The notes: generated by a model not told the origin, from the sequence alone. Counted from the first letter of the stretch, positions 41,694-52,108 are shown. The stretch: 54,803 nt of DNA from an uncultured Acidimicrobiales bacterium (GCA_938009905.1 CALLGK010000298.1:1-54803); one strand, 5' to 3'. Numbers and translations: made by a program.

Positions 41694-44072
41694 TTACCAG
41701 CTGCCCCCGGCCGAGCCGCCGCCGAAGCTGCCGCCGCCACCGCCACCGAAGCCACCAAAACCGCCGCCACCACCACCGCCGAAGCCACCAAAACCGCCGC
41801 CTCCGCCACCACCGAAGCCGCCGCCAGAACGACGGCCTCCGCCGCCGCCACCGAACCCACCGGAGCCGCCAACAACGACCCACGTGTTGTTGCGTCGGCG
41901 CCGAGCAATGATTCGCTCTCGCAGACGAACGGCATCGTCGGCAAGATCTTCACCGGCTCGGATGAGCCGTTCGAGTTCATCGGGCTTCACCGAGTTGACG
42001 TTGGCGCGTTGCAGCACCTTCAGGCTGGCTTCCAAATTCTGAAGCTGGCGTCCTTCTCGCGACGCAAAGAGCTCCCAGCCTTTGGCTGAACTCGCTCGAT
42101 CCACGGCCCGTGCGGCTCGCGTCGTCTGCCGCTCGACCTCGCGGCGTAGCGCTTCCACCTGCTGTTGTTCGACCTGTGCGTCGTACAGGCGAGCATCGAT
42201 GTTGTGCGACAGCCGAGTCGCGGTTTGTGCCACGAGCAAGTAGTTGGGTCGGCGCTGTCGAAGTTCCTGAGCCAATCCCTTCAGTGCGTGATCGGCTTCG
42301 CTGGCCATACCCCGGTAGCCGGAATCGAGATCGTTGCGGTGCTGGTCGACAAAGCGGGCGAACTGAACAAGCTCAGACGACACCTTGGCCAGAAGCACAT
42401 CGGCATCACGATGGGCCGCGTCGAGGTCGACGAAGAGCACGTCGAGCTCGTCCAGCAGGCGATCAGCTTCCATCTGGGCCAGACCGGCCTCTTCGAGCAG
42501 CGCAGACACCGCGTCCCAGTCTTGTGTCGGCAGCACATCGTTCATGGCCGAGGCTCGTTGCCGACCACAAGCTTCGAGATGACGGGTGGCCTCTGCGGTG
42601 TTCTCGGCGTACTCGCTCCAGCTCTCCTGGGCATGAATCTGCGACAGTTCGAGGAACCGGCCGTGCGTTGTTGTGGTGCGCTCCCGCTCGAGGTCTTCTG
42701 CTCGATCGAGGCGTTCAGCCCACTCGCGGATGCCAGCCAGGCGATCGGGCAGCGTTTGCAGCGCATGGTGGCCTGCGAACAGCTCAGCTTCGATTGCTTC
42801 GAGCTCCTCAGACAGCGTCAGAAGGTCGAGCGCGAACTCTTCGAGATCGACCGCACCGTGACGGGCTTGCGCGGCTGTGAGTTCAGCGACGATCGGATCA
42901 ACCACCCAGCCTTCGCTCTGCCGCTCGTCTGCGAGTTGCTTGGCCTCAACGAACTCCTCGGCGAGCAGATCGTGCTTCTCGGGGAGCGACACACGGAGGC
43001 GATCAAGGCGGTCTCCGAATTGCGTTAAGCGATGCAATGACTCGTTGAACTGCCCGAGGGTTGCGGTGAGCTCGTCGAGCCGCGTGTGACCTTCTGCCAA
43101 CTGGGTTTGGTTGGCGTCGCCAATGCCGTCTGGCACCGACTGTCGGAACAACGACGCCGCCCGTTCGAGTTCGATGGCGCCCGATCGCACCTCGTGCCGA
43201 CCCTGGCGAGCATCGTCGAGGGTTCGGCCCGCAAGCACCGGCTCCCACAGCTCTGACTGCTTGAGGAGAAGTGCGGACCGCTCGCGGGCCACACCAACCT
43301 CGGTTCGAGGGCCAGCAGCCTTCGACTCAAGGGCATTCCGTAGACCCGTGAGCTTCCGGCGCTTGCTGATCGCAAGACCGCCGGCGGCCAACGCACCAGC
43401 TCCGGCAAGGCCACCAAGCACCGCACCAGCCGGCAGACCGGAGTCGCCGTCGCTCGCAGGGCCGTCGGCCCCATCGGTGGGCGTCAGGTTGGCATCGCCA
43501 TCGTCGACCGCTGCTCCGTCGTCTTGGGCATCAGCGCCGGGATCGTTTTGGGCGTCGATGCTGGGCTGCAACAGGTCGGCGGTGCCTTCAAGGCCGGCGA
43601 TGAGTCCACCCGTGAAGTCACCGGCGCGGAAGTTCTCGGCCATCGGGCCGTCGATGACACCCTGGGCCGAGTTGCGCAGTTCGTTCTCCCACAGGCCACC
43701 CCAGAAGATCTGCGTTTCACGGGCCTCGAGGCTGACCCCAACAATCACGAGATCTGCTTGGCGACCGTTCGGCCCCTCCGAGAAGCACTTGGCGATCAGA
43801 TCGCCCACAACCACGTCCATGCCTGCGGGTGGGAGCGAATCGTAGGCCCGCACGACCCAGTCGACCTCGGGCGGAAGATCGACCAAGGCCTCGGTGAGAT
43901 CCGCAACATCGACCTCGTCTGAATCGGTCCAGACTGCGTCGCATGGCTCATCGGTCTGTGCGCTCGCCGGCACCGCGAAGAGGCTGAGGGCCAGAAGCAG
44001 ACCGAACAGTGCCAATCGCATGATTGCCGATCGCATGATCGCCGCGGCCACGCCCGAAATTCGTCTACTCAC
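41694..44072 (-). CDS. TPM-domain membrane protein with long coiled coil and Gly/Phe-rich tail
   Basis: 792 residues. Signal peptide to about residue 39 (SLFAVPASAQ), TPM domain at about 45-165 (ending FWGGLWENELRNSAQG, AENFRAGDFTGGL), acidic linker, one membrane helix near 215-232 (AVLGGLAGAGALAAGGLAIS) and a mostly helical region (240-730) rich in Glu/Arg/Leu. The last ~60 residues are Gly/Phe/Ser repeats ending SFGGGSAGGSW. TPM domains face outward; in other bacteria such proteins act in photosystem repair or cell-envelope processes. GTG 44072; ATG 44036 is an alternative. Confidence 0.82.
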   Translation of the reverse strand: MSRRISGVAAAIMRSAIMRLALFGLLLALSLFAVPASAQTDEPCDAVWTDSDEVDVADLTEALVDLPPEVDWVVRAYDSLPPAGMDVVVGDLIAKCFSEGPNGRQADLVIVGVSLEARETQIFWGGLWENELRNSAQGVIDGPMAENFRAGDFTGGLIAGLEGTADLLQPSIDAQNDPGADAQDDGAAVDDGDANLTPTDGADGPASDGDSGLPAGAVLGGLAGAGALAAGGLAISKRRKLTGLRNALESKAAGPRTEVGVARERSALLLKQSELWEPVLAGRTLDDARQGRHEVRSGAIELERAASLFRQSVPDGIGDANQTQLAEGHTRLDELTATLGQFNESLHRLTQFGDRLDRLRVSLPEKHDLLAEEFVEAKQLADERQSEGWVVDPIVAELTAAQARHGAVDLEEFALDLLTLSEELEAIEAELFAGHHALQTLPDRLAGIREWAERLDRAEDLERERTTTTHGRFLELSQIHAQESWSEYAENTAEATRHLEACGRQRASAMNDVLPTQDWDAVSALLEEAGLAQMEADRLLDELDVLFVDLDAAHRDADVLLAKVSSELVQFARFVDQHRNDLDSGYRGMASEADHALKGLAQELRQRRPNYLLVAQTATRLSHNIDARLYDAQVEQQQVEALRREVERQTTRAARAVDRASSAKGWELFASREGRQLQNLEASLKVLQRANVNSVKPDELERLIRAGEDLADDAVRLRERIIARRRRNNTWVVVGGSGGFGGGGGGRRSGGGFGGGGGGGFGGFGGGGGGGFGGFGGGGGGSFGGGSAGGSW

Positions 44073-44137
44073 ACCGACACGGTAATGGGCACTGGTCGGC
44101 GAACGGGGTTTCAGACCGATCGCGGCCTACGCCCGAC

Positions 44138-44938
44138 TTAGTTTCCACCGCCGGATATCTCGATGTTGATGCCGGTCAGGAACGACGACTGGCCAGACAA
44201 CAGGAACAACACCGTGTCTGCCACTTCTTCGAGTGATCCGTAGCGACGCAGTGGTACCGAATTGATCATTTGATCGGCGACAACGGTTGGGTCGTCGTCG
44301 AAGTAGATGCTGTCGACGCTGGCCTGCGCCTGTACCTGGTTGTCCCACATGACACCGGGCCCGATGAACCCTGGGCTCACGGCGTTGACCCGAATGTCTG
44401 CGGCGGCCAGGTCTTTCGCTGCGGATTTTGTGAGTCCGATGACGGCAGCTTTCGAGGCCGAGTAGGCCGACATGTTTGGTGCGCCGCCGACCCCAGCCAT
44501 CGAAGCCATGTTGACGATGGAGCCACCGACGCCCGCAGACGTCAACTCTCGTGCTGCCGCTTGCAGCACCGTGAAGACACCCTCGACGTTCACTGCGAGC
44601 ACCTTGCGCATGTCGGCGAGGTCGTAGTCGACGAGGTTGGTGAATGAGCCCTGGTAGCCAGCGTTGTTAAACACGAGCGTTGCCGGACCGAGGGCAGCTG
44701 ATGCGGCGGCCAGCTGCGTCGCAACGGCGTCCGCATCGGTGACATCGAAGGGGGCAAGCTGGATGTCGCCAGCACCGGCCTTCGTGCATGCGGCGGCGGT
44801 CTCGTCGAGTTTTGTCACCGCACCGGGATGATCGGCGAGCACGAGTCGGTGTCCGCTCGCTGCTGCTCGAACAGCGACCGAGCGGCCGATGTTGCCGGCT
44901 GCGCCTGTCACGAGAAGCACTGGATTGCGTTGAGTCAT
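44138..44938 (-). CDS. Short-chain dehydrogenase/reductase
   Basis: 266 residues. Rossmann TGAAGNIGRSV, NNAGYQG, catalytic Ser in IVNMASMAG, and YSASK (Tyr/Lys) all present. Last gene on the polyol-transport strand, 94 bp after the ATPase gene and separated by a long hairpin. A sugar-alcohol or sugar dehydrogenase role is inferred from context. Confidence 0.9.
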   Translation of the reverse strand: MTQRNPVLLVTGAAGNIGRSVAVRAAASGHRLVLADHPGAVTKLDETAAACTKAGAGDIQLAPFDVTDADAVATQLAAASAALGPATLVFNNAGYQGSFTNLVDYDLADMRKVLAVNVEGVFTVLQAAARELTSAGVGGSIVNMASMAGVGGAPNMSAYSASKAAVIGLTKSAAKDLAAADIRVNAVSPGFIGPGVMWDNQVQAQASVDSIYFDDDPTVVADQMINSVPLRRYGSLEEVADTVLFLLSGQSSFLTGINIEISGGGN

Positions 44939-44955
44939 TGTCGACCTTCGATCAT

Positions 44956-45011
44956 GGTCCTGCGGGATGGGAGTCGAAGGGGAGACTTCCGCTCACCATC
45001 CCTACAGGACC
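44956..45011 (-). promoter_or_regulatory. Long interrupted hairpin in the leader of the SDR gene
   Basis: GGTCCTG (44956-44962) pairs with CAGGACC (45005-45011), and GGGATGG (44964-44970) with CCATCCC (44996-45002), giving 14 pairs around small bulges; the loop can form a further GAAG/CTTC stem. It lies between the ATPase stop and the SDR start. Likely an attenuator or processing stem lowering SDR expression. Confidence 0.6.
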
Positions 45012-45032
45012 GGACCTGACGCTGGGTTTTCG

Positions 45033-46112
<1,080 letters not shown>

Positions 46113-46136
46113 GCAGCTGGACTCCCTGAGTATTCA

Positions 46137-47006
46137 TCACTTGATCGCTCCCATCGCCAAACCGCGGATCATTCGCTTCTGTGCCACCCAGCCGGCCAAG
46201 ACGACGGGCAGCGTCGCCAGCACGGAGGCGGCACTCAGTCCGGCGAGGAACTGACCTTGGAACTTCTGCTGCGAGTTGACCCAGACCGGGATGGTCGACG
46301 CACCGGTTGGATTCAGCTGGATGGCGAAGAAGAACTCGTTCCAGGCGAAGATGACGCAGAGCAATGCGGTCGCTGCAACGCCGGGTGCCACGATCGGGAG
46401 AATCACCTGCCGAATCTGGCCGAGCAGGCTGCATCCGTCGATCTGCGATGCCTCGATGAGTTCTTTCGGCACCTCGGCGAAGAAGGATCGCAACATCCAG
46501 ACGGCGAGCGGCAGATTCATCGCGGTGTAGAGAACGACGAGCACGGTGCGCGTGCCGAGCAGATCGAGGTCGCGAGCGATGATCCAAATCGGCATGATGA
46601 TGCCGACGATGGGCAGGAACTTTGTCGAGATGAAGAAGAAGAGGATGTCTCGCCATTTGCGCATGGGGCGAATGGCCAGCGCGTAGGCCGCAGGGATGGC
46701 GAGGACCATGACCAACACCGTTGAGATCAGCACGATCCAAAACGAGTTGCCGAACGCTTCGGTGAAGCTCAGCAGACCGCCGGAATCCTCGGTCACTTCC
46801 GAGAAGCGATCGAGGGTGGGATCGAAGTTCAGGGTTGGACTCGAGCTAGCGACCGACTCTTCCTTGAAGCCGTTGACCACGAGCCAGAACAGCGGAAAGA
46901 AGAACAGCAGTCCGATGATCCAGGTGAGGACACCGAGCACCATCGCGACGGCTCGGTTCTGACCCAGAATCGGTTCGGCCTTTGGAGCCCTGGTGAAGAT
47001 CGCCAT
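46137..47006 (-). CDS. Sugar/polyol ABC transporter permease, MalG type
   Basis: 289 residues, six membrane segments. EAA loop EASQIDGCSLLGQIRQVILP contacts the ATPase. The C-terminus LAGWVAQKRMIRGLAMGAIK is the typical CUT1 ending. Start overlaps the stop of the MalF-type gene by one base; 24 bp from the ATPase gene. Confidence 0.94.
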   Translation of the reverse strand: MAIFTRAPKAEPILGQNRAVAMVLGVLTWIIGLLFFFPLFWLVVNGFKEESVASSSPTLNFDPTLDRFSEVTEDSGGLLSFTEAFGNSFWIVLISTVLVMVLAIPAAYALAIRPMRKWRDILFFFISTKFLPIVGIIMPIWIIARDLDLLGTRTVLVVLYTAMNLPLAVWMLRSFFAEVPKELIEASQIDGCSLLGQIRQVILPIVAPGVAATALLCVIFAWNEFFFAIQLNPTGASTIPVWVNSQQKFQGQFLAGLSAASVLATLPVVLAGWVAQKRMIRGLAMGAIK

Positions 47007-47962
47007 CAGGAGTTGTCCTCCAGCAGGTTCGAGAGCACTCGCAAACCGATGTTGGCGATGATGATCGAGGCGATCACGACGACGATCGAATAGGCCGACG
47101 CCAGACCAAACACGTTGCCGCCACCGATGGATCGCTGCGCAATGTAGAACGGCAGGTTCTTTGCCCCGGGCTGGCCGCCAACGATCACTTCGATGTGGTC
47201 ATACACCTGGATGAGGTAGATCGCGCCGAGCAGCGTGCCGAGTTCGAGGAACGGACGAAGCTGAGGCAGCGTGATCTGACGGAACGTTCCCCACGACGAG
47301 GCACCGTCGACCCGAGCCGCTTCGAGAACTGACTGGTCCTGGCCCTGCAAACCCGCGAGCACGATCAGCATCATGAACGGACTCCACTGCCACACGAGCA
47401 CGACCACCACAGAGGCGAGTGGGTACTTGGTGGCGAATTCGATGGAATCAAAGCCAAGCCCGTTCATCACCCAACCGATGATGCCGAACGTGGAGTTGAA
47501 CATCTGCAGCTTCCACATGAGCCCGGCGACCACGGGCATGACCAAGAACGGCGTGATCAGCAGTGTGCGAATGAAGCCCTGCCCAAAGAACTTGCGATCG
47601 AGCAGGATCGCCAGGCCCGTGCCCACGATCAAGGAAAGCAGCACGGCCATAACCGTCATCTGGACGCTGATCCAGGCCGCGTCACGGAAGAACTTGTCGC
47701 CGCTCAGGCTCGCGTAGTTTTCGACGCCGATGAACTGACGAGGCTCGACCTTGTCGATACGCCAATCGGTGAGGCTGTAGAACAGCGTGAAGAGGAAGGG
47801 AATCTGAGTAACGAGGATCGTGTAGATCAAAGCGGGCAGGACCGGAAGACGCCGCTTCCATCCCTCGCGCCGTTCCATGCGCTTGATCGCAGCGGCCCGT
47901 GCCAAGTCGTCGCTTGTTGGAGTTCCGCCGTTCTTCGATTGATCAACCACGACAGCTGACAT
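47006..47962 (-). CDS. Sugar/polyol ABC transporter permease, MalF type
   Basis: 318 residues. Cytoplasmic N-terminus (KRMERREGWKRRLP), six membrane segments and the EAA loop EAARVDGASSWGTFRQITLP. Partner of the MalG-type permease. Separated from the upstream binding-protein gene by 187 bp that includes a strong hairpin. Confidence 0.94.
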   Translation of the reverse strand: MSAVVVDQSKNGGTPTSDDLARAAAIKRMERREGWKRRLPVLPALIYTILVTQIPFLFTLFYSLTDWRIDKVEPRQFIGVENYASLSGDKFFRDAAWISVQMTVMAVLLSLIVGTGLAILLDRKFFGQGFIRTLLITPFLVMPVVAGLMWKLQMFNSTFGIIGWVMNGLGFDSIEFATKYPLASVVVVLVWQWSPFMMLIVLAGLQGQDQSVLEAARVDGASSWGTFRQITLPQLRPFLELGTLLGAIYLIQVYDHIEVIVGGQPGAKNLPFYIAQRSIGGGNVFGLASAYSIVVVIASIIIANIGLRVLSNLLEDNS

Positions 47963-48095
47963 GGTCCCCTTTGTTCCCCATTTTTCGAGCTACGAAACCG
48001 GATCTCTTGTATCACGGTTTGCGGATGTAGACCTGCCGTCGAACCGATGCTGGTTCGAGCGTTGGCGTGTGATTGCAGTGCACTCGCGACACGGC

Positions 48096-48123
48096 CGGGC
48101 GTCCCACCTGGGTGCGACGCCCG
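48096..48123 (-). terminator. Intercistronic hairpin between binding-protein and permease genes
   Basis: CGGGCGTC (48096-48103) and GACGCCCG (48116-48123) form a perfect 8-bp stem with a 12-nt loop, 27 bases after the binding-protein stop. In sugar ABC operons such a stem often partially terminates or protects the 5' message, giving more binding protein than permease. No U-run follows, favouring processing or partial read-through. Confidence 0.65.
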
Positions 48124-48149
48124 ACCGAATCGAAGTTACCTACGACTGA

Positions 48150-49646
48150 TTAGCTGCTTGCCTCGGAGGCAATGATCTGGCAATCGGCCAGCGCGTCATC
48201 GACGCTGATCGATCCAGCAATTGCTGCCGAGAAGAGCTCGGTACAACGGGTGCCGACGTCCTGGAATTCAGGAACACCGACGTACTGCACACCGGGGAGT
48301 CCGGGGCGAGGTGTGGTACCGGGGTTGTCGATCGGAGCGGCGAGCATGGCGTCGAGGGTGCGCTGTGCGAATGCATCAGCAGCCTCGAGGTACTCGGGAC
48401 GCTCATAGAGGGACTGACGGGTGCCTGGAGGCACTGCACGCCAGCCGTCCTGCTCGGCGATCAACTCGTGGTAGTCAGCGTTGGTTGCCCAGTCAATGAA
48501 CTGCCATGCAGCGTCCTCGTCTGAGGTGCTGACCGGAATGGCGAGGGTCCAGGCCCAGAGCCAACCAGATGCGGCAGTTTCCTTGGTGGGTGCAAGCGCA
48601 AACTTGGTGTTGGCGACAACGTCGTCTGGGAAGAGGCTGGCGGCGACGGTGGCGTCGTACCACATAGCAACCTTGCCCTCTTCGTAGAGCGACTTGCACT
48701 CGTTGAAGCTGGAGTTGGCGGCGTCATCTTCGCCAGCGTCGTTGAGGAGATCAACGTAGAAGTTGAGGGCCTCAGCGAACTCGGGCTGGTCAACCTGAGC
48801 AGCGCCGATTGAGCCGTCTTCATTGGCTTCCCACCAGGTTCCACCGAAGGTGTTGAGCACGGTGGTGAAGGCGGCGCCAAGGTCACCCCAGCCAGGCTTG
48901 CCACGGAGGCAGATACCGGCAACTTCGTCGGAGTCAATTGCGCGAGCGATCTCGGCAACTTCGTCCCACGTTGGGGCGTCAGGCATGGTGAGGCCGGCCT
49001 CTTCGAGGAGGTCGGCGCGGTACATCACGAACGATGACTCTGCGTAGAACGGTGATGAGTAGAGCTCACCGTCGACGGACAGACCGTTACGCACGGCTGG
49101 GATCAGGTCGTCGATGTCGTAGGTGTCGGATGCAGCAGCGTGATCGTTCAAGCCGACCAGCCAACCGTTGGCGCCGAACTGAGGCGTCTCGTACATACCG
49201 ATCTGGACAACGTCGAACTGCTCGCCGCCAGCGCCGACGTCACGCGTGGTGACCTCGCGAAGCGTCTGCTCGTCGAGAACCGTGAGGTTCACCGTGATGC
49301 CGGTCTCTGGCGTGAAGAACTCTTCGGCCAGCTCGCCCATGCGGACGATGTTGTCGTTGCCAACGAGTGCGACGGTGATCGAGCGCTCTTCCATGGCCTC
49401 GTCGCCATCTTCCATGGCGTCGTCTTCATCTTCCATGGCGTCGTCGTCTTCCATGGCGTCATCGTCTTCCATGGCGTCATCGTCATCCGAGCCAGAATCA
49501 TCTGACGCTGACGAATCATCATCGCTTCCGCCATCGGAGCTTTCGCCTCCGCTATCGCTACCGCAGGCGGCGGCGAGAATGGCGAACGCAGCAAGAAGGC
49601 TCAGCAGTGTGAGCCATCGGCTGCGATGTGTCTTCTCATCGAGCAT
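48150..49646 (-). CDS. Extracellular solute-binding lipoprotein (sugar/polyol, family 1)
   Basis: 498 residues from ATG 49646, preceded by GGGAGAG at proper spacing. Lipobox ILAAAC (C28). Residues about 30-80 form an acidic linker (SDDDSSASDDS, then five MEDDDA-type units). The binding fold follows: SITVALVGNDNIVRMGELAE, MYETPQFGANGW, YRADLLEEAGLTMPDAPTWDEV, with a C-terminal WQFIDWATN. It delivers a polyol or sugar to the MalF/G-type permeases; mannitol is suggested by the divergent dehydrogenase. Confidence 0.93.
   Translation of the reverse strand: MLDEKTHRSRWLTLLSLLAAFAILAAACGSDSGGESSDGGSDDDSSASDDSGSDDDDAMEDDDAMEDDDAMEDEDDAMEDGDEAMEERSITVALVGNDNIVRMGELAEEFFTPETGITVNLTVLDEQTLREVTTRDVGAGGEQFDVVQIGMYETPQFGANGWLVGLNDHAAASDTYDIDDLIPAVRNGLSVDGELYSSPFYAESSFVMYRADLLEEAGLTMPDAPTWDEVAEIARAIDSDEVAGICLRGKPGWGDLGAAFTTVLNTFGGTWWEANEDGSIGAAQVDQPEFAEALNFYVDLLNDAGEDDAANSSFNECKSLYEEGKVAMWYDATVAASLFPDDVVANTKFALAPTKETAASGWLWAWTLAIPVSTSDEDAAWQFIDWATNADYHELIAEQDGWRAVPPGTRQSLYERPEYLEAADAFAQRTLDAMLAAPIDNPGTTPRPGLPGVQYVGVPEFQDVGTRCTELFSAAIAGSISVDDALADCQIIASEASS
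49387..49490. repeat. Coding tandem repeat (18-21 bp units) in the acidic linker
   Basis: TCTTCCATGGC recurs five times, starting at 49387, 49408, 49429, 49447 and 49465 (steps 21, 21, 18, 18). On the coding strand it gives AMEDxDD units. All steps are multiples of three, so copy number can change without a frameshift. Confidence 0.9.
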
Positions 49647-49785
49647 GGTGTTCTCTCCCAAGTAGTTCCGTTTGAGGGAGGGCAGATCACCCCCCGTTCC
49701 AGCATGTGTCTAGTTGGTTTCATGTTGATATGCAACACAATCCCAATTTCGTTTGGGTCCGAACCGTTGCAAAATCGGGGACTCG

Positions 49786-49799
49786 CACGTTGGAACGTG
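49786..49799. promoter_or_regulatory. Perfect palindrome upstream of the mannitol dehydrogenase, candidate DeoR operator
   Basis: CACGTT-GG-AACGTG, a perfect 6-bp inverted repeat 19 bp before the GTG at 49819. A second dyad, CCCAA/TTGGG (about 49743-49757), and GCAAC/GTTGC half-sites lie between it and the binding-protein gene. The 172-bp divergent region contains no other gene. The DeoR regulator two genes away is the probable binder. Confidence 0.6.
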
Positions 49800-49818
49800 T
49801 TGCGTTATCGTGTCGGCT

Positions 49819-51303
49819 GTGCGAGACGCGTCCACCCCAATACCGCTTCCACAGGTGTATTCCGATGCCCTGCAAGGCGAGCTCAACGACGTGTCCGTAC
49901 CGTCATACGACCGCGATGTGTTGACACATTCGATAATTCACATTGGTGTTGGCGGATTTCACCGAGCCCACTTGGCCGTCTATATCGACCAGCTGTGTCA
50001 GGCCGGCCATACCGACTGGAGCATCGTCGGTGCCGGCATCATGCCCGGCGACGTGGCGATGGCCGAGGCGCTCTCGAGCCAAGACATGCTCTACAGCCTT
50101 GTGGTGCGGGGCGCCGACACCACAGACGTCAGCATCATCGGGTCAATCAACGACTTCGTGCTCGCGGTCGACGACCTCGAACCGCTCGTCGCCAAGATTG
50201 CGGAACCCACCACGCAGATCGTCTCGCTCACGATTACTGAAGGCGGCTATCCCATCGACGACAGCACCGGGGCCTTTCTTCCCGATGCGCCAACGGCAGC
50301 AGCTCACAGCGCATTTGGTGCGATCGCCGCGGGCCTCGAGCGGCGCCGCATGGAAACGGGCGGCCCAATCACGGTACTCAGCTGCGACAATATTCTGGCC
50401 AACGGCAAAGCTGCTGCCACCTCAACACTTGGTGTCGCGGAAAACGCATACGGAGCCGACCTCGTTCGTTGGATCACCGACAACGTCAGCTTTCCCAACA
50501 GCATGGTCGACCGAATCACGCCAACCACCAGCGATGCCGATCGCACGTGGATTGCCAACGAGGTTGGTCTCGCTGACAGCTGGCCAGTCGTGACCGAGCC
50601 ATTCATTCAGTGGGTGGTTGAGGATCGTTTCGCAGGCAAGAGACTCCCGCTCGAAGACCTCGACGTGATTGTCACCGACAACGTCGAACCATACGAATAC
50701 ATGAAGCTGCGTCTGCTCAATGCAGGCCACAGCTGCCTTGCGTATCTTTCTGCCCTCGAGGGCACCGAGACGGTCGATGCCGCAATGGCAACACCGCACA
50801 TCAAGTCATTCCTTGAAGCGTTCCTCGCGAACGAAGCTCTGCCGACCGTGCCCCCGGTGCCCGGCATCGACCTCGACAACTACATCGCCTCGCTGATCGA
50901 GCGCTTCTCGAATCCGAACATCGGCGATCAAATTAGTCGGTTGTGCCTCGATGGGTCGTCGAAGTTTCCGAAGTTCCTCTTTCCAACCATCGAAGCCCAA
51001 CTCGAAAGCGACGGTCCGATCACGCTCAGCGCCTTAGCGCTGGCTGGCTGGTGCCAATACCTCGGTGGCGTTGACGAGTCTGGGGCCGCAATCACGATTG
51101 CCGACGACCCAAACCAGGCCGCAGCGATCTCCTTCGCCGCCGCCTCGGCCGCCAACCCTGCTGCGTTCCTCGATTTTGCCGACGTCTTTCCTCCCTCGAT
51201 GAGTGAAAGCGAACGTTTCCAGACCGCCTTTGCTGACGCACTCGCCCTGCTTCGCGAGCAGGGAGTGCGCAGTGCGATCAACGAGGTACTCAGCGATCCG
51301 TGA
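49819..51303 (+). CDS. Mannitol 2-dehydrogenase family polyol dehydrogenase
   Basis: 494 residues from GTG 49819, matching the ~493 of the Pseudomonas fluorescens enzyme. IHIGVGGFHRAHLAVY is the NAD-binding N-terminus; catalytic Lys is K296 in YMKLRLLNAGHS, at nearly the position known as K295 in that enzyme. Oxidises a polyol (mannitol, arabitol or sorbitol) to a ketose. No RBS is seen before the GTG, so a leaderless message is possible. Its stop overlaps the deoR start. Confidence 0.92.
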   Translation: MRDASTPIPLPQVYSDALQGELNDVSVPSYDRDVLTHSIIHIGVGGFHRAHLAVYIDQLCQAGHTDWSIVGAGIMPGDVAMAEALSSQDMLYSLVVRGADTTDVSIIGSINDFVLAVDDLEPLVAKIAEPTTQIVSLTITEGGYPIDDSTGAFLPDAPTAAAHSAFGAIAAGLERRRMETGGPITVLSCDNILANGKAAATSTLGVAENAYGADLVRWITDNVSFPNSMVDRITPTTSDADRTWIANEVGLADSWPVVTEPFIQWVVEDRFAGKRLPLEDLDVIVTDNVEPYEYMKLRLLNAGHSCLAYLSALEGTETVDAAMATPHIKSFLEAFLANEALPTVPPVPGIDLDNYIASLIERFSNPNIGDQISRLCLDGSSKFPKFLFPTIEAQLESDGPITLSALALAGWCQYLGGVDESGAAITIADDPNQAAAISFAAASAANPAAFLDFADVFPPSMSESERFQTAFADALALLREQGVRSAINEVLSDP

Positions 51304-52097
51304 GTGACACCGCAGACAAGAGCGTGCAACCCATGATGTTTCAGGGTGAGCGCCAGCGAGCGATCTACCAGGCCACGCTCGAAGCTGGCCGGGCCGAGGT
51401 TGCCGGTCTGGCAACACGCTTTGGCGTCACCACTGAGACCATTCGTCGAGACCTATCTGATCTACAAAAGCGCAAGCTGCTGCGGCGTGTGCACGGCGGT
51501 GCCGTGCCATGGGAGTCGAGTGGCTTCGAACCGCTGCTGTCTGTTCGCGAACAGAAGAACGAAGACGAGAAGCGGCGCATGGCCGTCACAGCGCTTGATG
51601 AACTGCCTGATCGCGGGTCGATCATCATCGACTCTGGCTCGACACTTACGCAGTTCGCCCGGTCGATTCCGCGCGACCTCACGTTGCGGGTCGTGACCAA
51701 CTCGCTCACAGTCGCCACCCGGCTTGCTGATCATGAAGCGCTCGACGTGATCGTGGTTGGCGGCAAGGTTCGCAAGAACACGCTGGCCATGGTCGACACA
51801 GAAGCAGTCGAAGCCATCCGCCCTCTGGCGGTCGACACGCTCTTCATCTCGAGCGATGCGGCAACGGAGACCGGCGGGCTTACCACGCCCTATCGGGAAG
51901 AAGCGGTGTTGAAGTCAGCCATGATTCACGCTGCTCGACGTGTGGTCGCTCTCGTCGACCACACCAAGTTTGGCGAAGACCACTTCATCAGATTCGCAGA
52001 GTGGTCCGACATCGACGTGCTGGTCACCACCGGCGAACTCGATCCGCGTCTGGCTGCTGAGATTGAGGCCAGCGGCACCACTGTGCGATTGGCGTAG
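51300..52097 (+). CDS. DeoR-family transcriptional regulator
   Basis: 265 residues. N-terminal HTH: LATRFGVTTETIRRDLSDLQ followed by LLRRVHGGAVP, the DeoR hallmark. The C-terminal sugar-phosphate sensor has DSGSTLTQFAR, VTNSLTVATRL and VVGGKVRKNTLAMV. GTG start within the dehydrogenase stop (GTGA). Probably represses both arms of the polyol locus until a sugar phosphate binds. Confidence 0.94.
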   Translation: MSDTADKSVQPMMFQGERQRAIYQATLEAGRAEVAGLATRFGVTTETIRRDLSDLQKRKLLRRVHGGAVPWESSGFEPLLSVREQKNEDEKRRMAVTALDELPDRGSIIIDSGSTLTQFARSIPRDLTLRVVTNSLTVATRLADHEALDVIVVGGKVRKNTLAMVDTEAVEAIRPLAVDTLFISSDAATETGGLTTPYREEAVLKSAMIHAARRVVALVDHTKFGEDHFIRFAEWSDIDVLVTTGELDPRLAAEIEASGTTVRLA

Positions 52098-52108
52098 GCG
52101 TCCTCAAC

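Noticed and set aside
41497-41883. Trp/Arg-rich minus-strand frame overlapping the Gly-rich tail of the TPM gene
   Set aside because: Product of the GC-rich Gly repeats read out of frame.
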